A stretch of DNA of 64,000 bases from positions 186,001-250,000 of the forward strand of contig NZ_JAVRBG010000004.1 in assembly GCF_031845265.1 (NCBI RefSeq), in the 5' to 3' direction. This document shows positions 60,528 through 64,000 of this stretch, piece after piece (the stretch's first letter is position 1; the number at the start of each line of letters is the position of its first letter). The stretch is from Mesonia ostreae. Lineage in GTDB: Bacteria; Bacteroidota; Bacteroidia; Flavobacteriales; Flavobacteriaceae. Below the pieces are notes generated by a model. That model did no database searches and had not been told where the DNA came from. It worked only from the letters and a program-made list of their open reading frames with translations. The position numbers and the translations under genes were made by a program.

Positions 60528-62111
60528 TTAAGCGTAGAATTTATTTATTATAGACTCTAAATTTTTAAAATCATTATCTAAGAGAAAATCAAGTAACTTC
60601 TTCCTGTCATAATACATATCCATTTTTTTAGGTTTAAAAATGCCCTCCTGTAATTTTTCTAAATCTTCTATTGCTTCTTCGCTAAAATCACAAGACGCAA
60701 TATAACAAGCCCTAAATCTATAATCACTTTTTAATTCTGTTTGAAATCTCTTTTTAACGAACGGTAAAGTTCTCTTGAAGAACCAATTTGTTGTATATTT
60801 TGATTCGTAATCTCCTAATTGTATTTCGTAAGTTGATTTATAACCTTTAACCTCAACAACTATAATTTCTTTTGGGTTTGATGATTTGATTATAAAATCA
60901 TATTCATATCTTTCTTGAATATTGTTCTTATTTATTCTTGAATAGTTAAAATTAGGAAGTATTTCTGCGGTAGAGTAAATGTGTTTTAAAACTTGATACA
61001 TCATAATTTCAAACAAAGTGCCTTTTATTGCTTTTAGTTGGTCACCTTGTCCAGAAATATTAATAGTTTCTAAAGTATCTTTAATGATCCTTTCAAAATC
61101 ATCTTCCTCCAACAACTTCTTATTGATCTGAAGTTTAGATAAATTTTCTAAAACACTAAAAATATTAGAACCATAAACTGAACCAATGTCATAACTCAAA
61201 AAACCGAGACTTTTAATCTTATTTAGAATTGAGCTTTTGCAATTTCTATAGACAATTATAGGTATTACTTTTCGTTTTCCCTGTGAAACTGAATTTAGGT
61301 TTATTTGAATACGTTTTAAGAAACCATCCAAGTCAATTTGTTCATAATCTCTACTTAATAAAATATCTAACACAACTAAAGTTTGTTTAGCCGGCACATT
61401 AGATTCTATAGCTAGCGATGGATTTAAGCCTGTTGTTTTCGTATAACCAAATGCATCCCAAATTAAGTTATTATGTTTAGCTCCTTTTGATGGGTTATTT
61501 TTATTTCTATAAATAATGTTCTTATTATCTATCAAATTAGATTTTATCAACCAATCTATTATATCCCTTACAAAAACTGTATCCAAAGACATTTTAGAAA
61601 AATGAAGTTGCATTAAATTTTCCTCTTCTTCATTCTTATTTTTTAAAATAATGTACTTTACTAAATTTTTATCTACTTTAATATAAACTACATCCAAATC
61701 TAATAACAATGAAATCAAATCATTTAGATAATCAACTTTGGAAAATCCTTTGGTAAGTGGTGAGGCAGTAATTTTTAATGCTTCGTAATATGATAAAATG
61801 CCCTCATTTATATCTAAGCCCACAAGTAAACGATATAATGTTGGTCTATGATTTCTACAAACTGATTTTATTCTGTCTTTCGTGAAATTTGTGGTAGGCT
61901 TACAGTAAGCGTATTGCCCCTTACCAAAAGTTAAAGGCGTTGAGGATTTTATTATTCCTTTTTGAGTTGCTCGCTGTATTATTTTACGAGCGTAACTATT
62001 TTGAATTTTAAAATGATTTTCTAAAAGTTTGCATAATTCATTACTGACTTTTACTTTTTTGTCATCAAGATTTTTTAAAATAAACGAATTGTATTTATTT
62101 AAGCTAGTCAT
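60528..62111 (-). CDS. Uncharacterised protein with C-terminal PD-(D/E)XK nuclease domain
   Basis: 527 residues from the ATG at 62111 (a GTG four codons earlier is possible). No full-length family is recognised. Residues about 1-75 look like a winged-helix DNA-binding part (VSNELCKLLENHFKIQNSYARKIIQRATQKGIIKSSTPLTFGKGQYAY). The middle (about 80-360) is unknown alpha/beta. From about 365 there is a restriction-endonuclease-like core: LKAIKGTLFEIMMYQVLKHI, then Asp405 in YEYDFIIK and Glu420/Lys422 in IVVEVKGY, spaced as in PD-(D/E)XK nucleases, then WFFKRTLPFVKKRFQ. Expected to cut DNA. Tail to tail with nothing; upstream on the same strand are the GIY-YIG gene and a further gene. Confidence 0.8.
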   Translation of the reverse strand: MTSLNKYNSFILKNLDDKKVKVSNELCKLLENHFKIQNSYARKIIQRATQKGIIKSSTPLTFGKGQYAYCKPTTNFTKDRIKSVCRNHRPTLYRLLVGLDINEGILSYYEALKITASPLTKGFSKVDYLNDLISLLLDLDVVYIKVDKNLVKYIILKNKNEEEENLMQLHFSKMSLDTVFVRDIIDWLIKSNLIDNKNIIYRNKNNPSKGAKHNNLIWDAFGYTKTTGLNPSLAIESNVPAKQTLVVLDILLSRDYEQIDLDGFLKRIQINLNSVSQGKRKVIPIIVYRNCKSSILNKIKSLGFLSYDIGSVYGSNIFSVLENLSKLQINKKLLEEDDFERIIKDTLETINISGQGDQLKAIKGTLFEIMMYQVLKHIYSTAEILPNFNYSRINKNNIQERYEYDFIIKSSNPKEIIVVEVKGYKSTYEIQLGDYESKYTTNWFFKRTLPFVKKRFQTELKSDYRFRACYIASCDFSEEAIEDLEKLQEGIFKPKKMDMYYDRKKLLDFLLDNDFKNLESIINKFYA

Positions 62112-62295
62112 AGTATTTGTCACACTGCACTTATATTATTTAATTATTACATTTCTTTACACGCCTAAATTTTCAACTACATTTACATATATATTTTTAA
62201 TCACTGATAATCAGTTAAATAAAATTCCAATAAAAGCGCTTTTTGTTAATTATAATTCATTTAAAATTATTCTTTGTCACAAACAATTATAATTA

Positions 62296-63498
62296 TTAGC
62301 TGTTTTTGGTAATTCTTTCATTATGAAAATCGTAGTGGTAATTGATAATTTCACCAGTATTAAATAAACCTATTGCTCTTTCTATTATTGGATAAGGAAC
62401 CACAAACCATTCTCTTGGAGTAATTCTATTTTTATTTTTATCGTAAATATCTATTTGTAGTTGTGCCTGACTAAAAAAGCGGTGGATTAAATTTTCAAAT
62501 TTTTGTGTGTTTACATTAACGCATTTAAAGGTTGCTATTACTTCTACTTCTGCATTTAGATAGGTAGCTTCATTTCTTGCATTAATCACTCTTTTTTGAA
62601 CGGGCACGGTAGAGAAACCTATTTTATATAAGTTATTAAGCTTACTAATTTCTGGGTGAGTTGATTTAGATTTCAGCACGTAAATCCAGCCTGTTTCGTT
62701 ATCGCCTTCTTCTAGTTGTTCTACATTTGTAAATAGCTCTTTCTCGCTGTCTTCTTCTAAATCTGTTACTACTTTACCATTATTATATAATTGTTTTGCT
62801 AAAGACCGATAAAGCATATTACTGTAAGTGCCATTATCAAAAACAGTCCTTGTTCTTACGTCTTTACGGACTCTATCCCCTAATTCTCTAACTGCTTCCG
62901 AAATATCACCCACTTCTAAATACAATAAAACACCATCAAGAATATAGTACTTATCTTCTTTTAAGTTTTTTTCTGCATTTTTAAAGGATTTTAAATTACG
63001 TAAGCCTAATTTAATTTCTTGGTGTACTTTTTTAAACTGCTTATCATATTTTTCAAATTCCGAATCTGACATTGCTTTACGTTGCGCCACAAAATCGGTT
63101 TCTTTTTTATCTTTTGGGGTATGTTTGAAATCAAAAATACTTGTACCTTCTTCATCTTCCGCTAACAAACCGAAATCATCATCTTCTAAAATATCGGCTA
63201 CAGATTCAACTTTTTTAGGCTCAAACAATAAATTATGCCTATCAACATCTTTTAATGCAAATTTCTTTTTATCATTTTCTCTAAAGCCTTTTAAGCGTAA
63301 ATACAAACGCATTTCTGAAATACCATTACCTTGCTCCGGTTCTCTTTCTTTTTCATCTACAAAAGCATTGATTTCTTCAAAAGATTCTATTAAACGCTGA
63401 TCTGTAGATTTTACGTTAGACTGCTTAGAAGTATCTTTTAAAATACCTAAATCATCATCTTCAAAAATATCTTCTATGCTTAACTTATCTTTAGACAT
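62296..63498 (-). CDS. GIY-YIG nuclease-domain protein (T5orf172-like)
   Basis: 400 residues. C-terminal GIY-YIG domain of the T5orf172/MUG113 kind at about 268-385: GWIYVLKSKST at 270-280, NNLYKIGFSTVPVQKRVINARNEATYL (the YIG strand and Arg), and the catalytic-type Glu in FENLIHRFF (about 335), then WFVVPYPII. The N-terminal 260 residues are acidic and charged, with the motif IEDIFEDDDLGIL (8-20) repeated as VADILEDDDFGLL (100-112), then a helical region (DKQFKKVHQEIKLGLRNLKSFKNAEKNLK). The start overlaps the stop of the upstream gene by 8 bases, so the two proteins are made together. Confidence 0.82.
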   Translation of the reverse strand: MSKDKLSIEDIFEDDDLGILKDTSKQSNVKSTDQRLIESFEEINAFVDEKEREPEQGNGISEMRLYLRLKGFRENDKKKFALKDVDRHNLLFEPKKVESVADILEDDDFGLLAEDEEGTSIFDFKHTPKDKKETDFVAQRKAMSDSEFEKYDKQFKKVHQEIKLGLRNLKSFKNAEKNLKEDKYYILDGVLLYLEVGDISEAVRELGDRVRKDVRTRTVFDNGTYSNMLYRSLAKQLYNNGKVVTDLEEDSEKELFTNVEQLEEGDNETGWIYVLKSKSTHPEISKLNNLYKIGFSTVPVQKRVINARNEATYLNAEVEVIATFKCVNVNTQKFENLIHRFFSQAQLQIDIYDKNKNRITPREWFVVPYPIIERAIGLFNTGEIINYHYDFHNERITKNS

Positions 63499-64000
63499 TT
63501 TGTTTTTGTTTACGCTTTAGTTCTTTTAAGAAAATAACTGCTTCTGCCATTCTTTTTTCTTTTGGCTCTAAAGATTTTATATCTGGGTTTTTTCCTGTTT
63601 TTTGCACCCAAGCTTTTATTTTAGGCCACAAGAGAATAGCTTCCTCTTCCGTCATTTGAATTCTGGACGCATCTATGGTTTCTTGGATAGTTCTTAAAAC
63701 AGGCGCTGTTACTGATTTGGATAATATTTCAAATGCTTTTTGAAACGGGTTTACACTATCTATTAAATCTATATGTATTTCATCTATATTGACAAAGGTA
63801 TCTGCCATTTTGATAAAACGCCTATCACCTTGTTCTTCTATACTTCCGTTTTTAATAACTGAATCCACTACAATATGTTGTCTTACTTCTTCTACTTCAT
63901 CATCTGAAAGTTCAGGATAGGTTTCTTTAATAATTTTAGGTATCAAAACTTGATTGATAACCTCTGGCTCCAAAGTCTCACTCGGCATTGCTTTCAGCAT
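63491..64000 (-). CDS. C-terminal end of a larger protein, possibly a helicase; 5' end outside window
   Basis: 169 codons are visible and the frame is open to the window edge; the ATG at the last three bases may be internal. Sequence: SETLEPEVINQVLIPKIIKE, then PELSDDEVEEVRQHIVVDSV, DRRFIKMADTFVNIDEIHIDLIDSVNPFQKAFEILSKSVTAPVL and the end WPKIKAWVQKTGKNPDIKSL, EPKEKRMAEAVIFLKELKRK. The end (Trp, basic residues, then EKRMAEA..LKE) resembles the helicase-associated tail of DEAD/DEAH helicases found beside GIY-YIG genes, but no helicase motif is in view, so the call is a guess from the end and the neighbour. Confidence 0.45.
   Translation of the reverse strand: MLKAMPSETLEPEVINQVLIPKIIKETYPELSDDEVEEVRQHIVVDSVIKNGSIEEQGDRRFIKMADTFVNIDEIHIDLIDSVNPFQKAFEILSKSVTAPVLRTIQETIDASRIQMTEEEAILLWPKIKAWVQKTGKNPDIKSLEPKEKRMAEAVIFLKELKRKQKQNV

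Noticed and set aside
1..64000. CRISPR array
   Set aside because: I saw no regularly spaced direct repeats of 24-40 bases anywhere; the repeats found are palindromic and single.

Overview
The window looks like chromosomal DNA of a marine-type member of the Flavobacteriaceae (Bacteroidota). Support: low GC; no Shine-Dalgarno pattern ahead of starts; several exact matches to the Bacteroidota -7 box TAnnTTTG; a Por-secretion (T9SS) sorting tail; Bacteroidota-typical families (DUF4271, DUF3098, DUF3127, DUF6266); class II HMG-CoA reductase paired with a GYDIA-type GHMP kinase; and paired POT peptide transporters. I would not name a genus with confidence (Mesonia/Salegentibacter/Gramella-like would fit).

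From 1 to 58.0 kb the content is mostly core housekeeping. 1-3.2 kb: dihydroorotase (cut by the window edge), a dolichol-phosphate-mannose-synthase-like glycosyltransferase, DUF4271 and uroporphyrinogen-III synthase. 3.3-8.4 kb: pckA, a DUF423 protein, a saccharopine-dehydrogenase-family enzyme, a T9SS cargo gene broken by one nonsense codon, a spermidine-synthase-like protein and tRNA-Ala. 8.4-15 kb: a K+/H+ antiporter, a hydrolase, an AddB-like nuclease, a zinc peptidase and a LysM protein. 15-21.4 kb: leuS, then an ftsX-hyp-DUF3098-uppP-truB operon. 21.4-25.9 kb: a complete cyanophycin cycle (cphA, cphB, isoaspartyl peptidase). 26-33.5 kb: a thioredoxin-like protein, tag, DUF2490, aat, DUF3127, flavin reductase, a sensor kinase, HIT and an orphan ABC permease. 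33.6-40.8 kb: prc, then surE-hyp-lpxB-NlpC/P60-comEC. 40.8-47.2 kb: a thioredoxin and a peptide-use operon (DPP-IV peptidase plus two POT transporters). 47.4-49.7 kb: the start of the mevalonate route. 49.8-50.3 kb: a decayed toxin-antitoxin pair. 50.4-58.0 kb: ppiD-like, a CNNM/CBS protein, lptC, a TPR protein, an outer-membrane barrel and coaX.

At 58.1 kb a tRNA-Phe gene with a textbook promoter marks a switch to accessory DNA. Beyond it lie direct GGTACAA repeats, a DUF6266 gene, about 1.27 kb of hairpin-rich DNA without a convincing gene, an uncharacterised protein with a C-terminal PD-(D/E)XK nuclease, a GIY-YIG nuclease, and the 3' end of a third gene that overlaps the GIY-YIG gene. This looks like the left end of an island integrated at tRNA-Phe. 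The nuclease cluster, possibly with the adjacent structured region, is the best candidate for an undescribed (probably anti-phage or DNA-processing) system, but the key third gene runs out of the window.

The core part also carries small palindromic or inverted-repeat elements: a REP-like palindrome inserted in the loop of a bidirectional terminator (15.0 kb), two copies of a GCGCC...GGCG hairpin family (13.5 and 26.1 kb), a 223-bp element with perfect 16-bp terminal inverted repeats (26.0-26.2 kb), and a MITE-like element with TATACCAATTTAA ends (33.5 kb).
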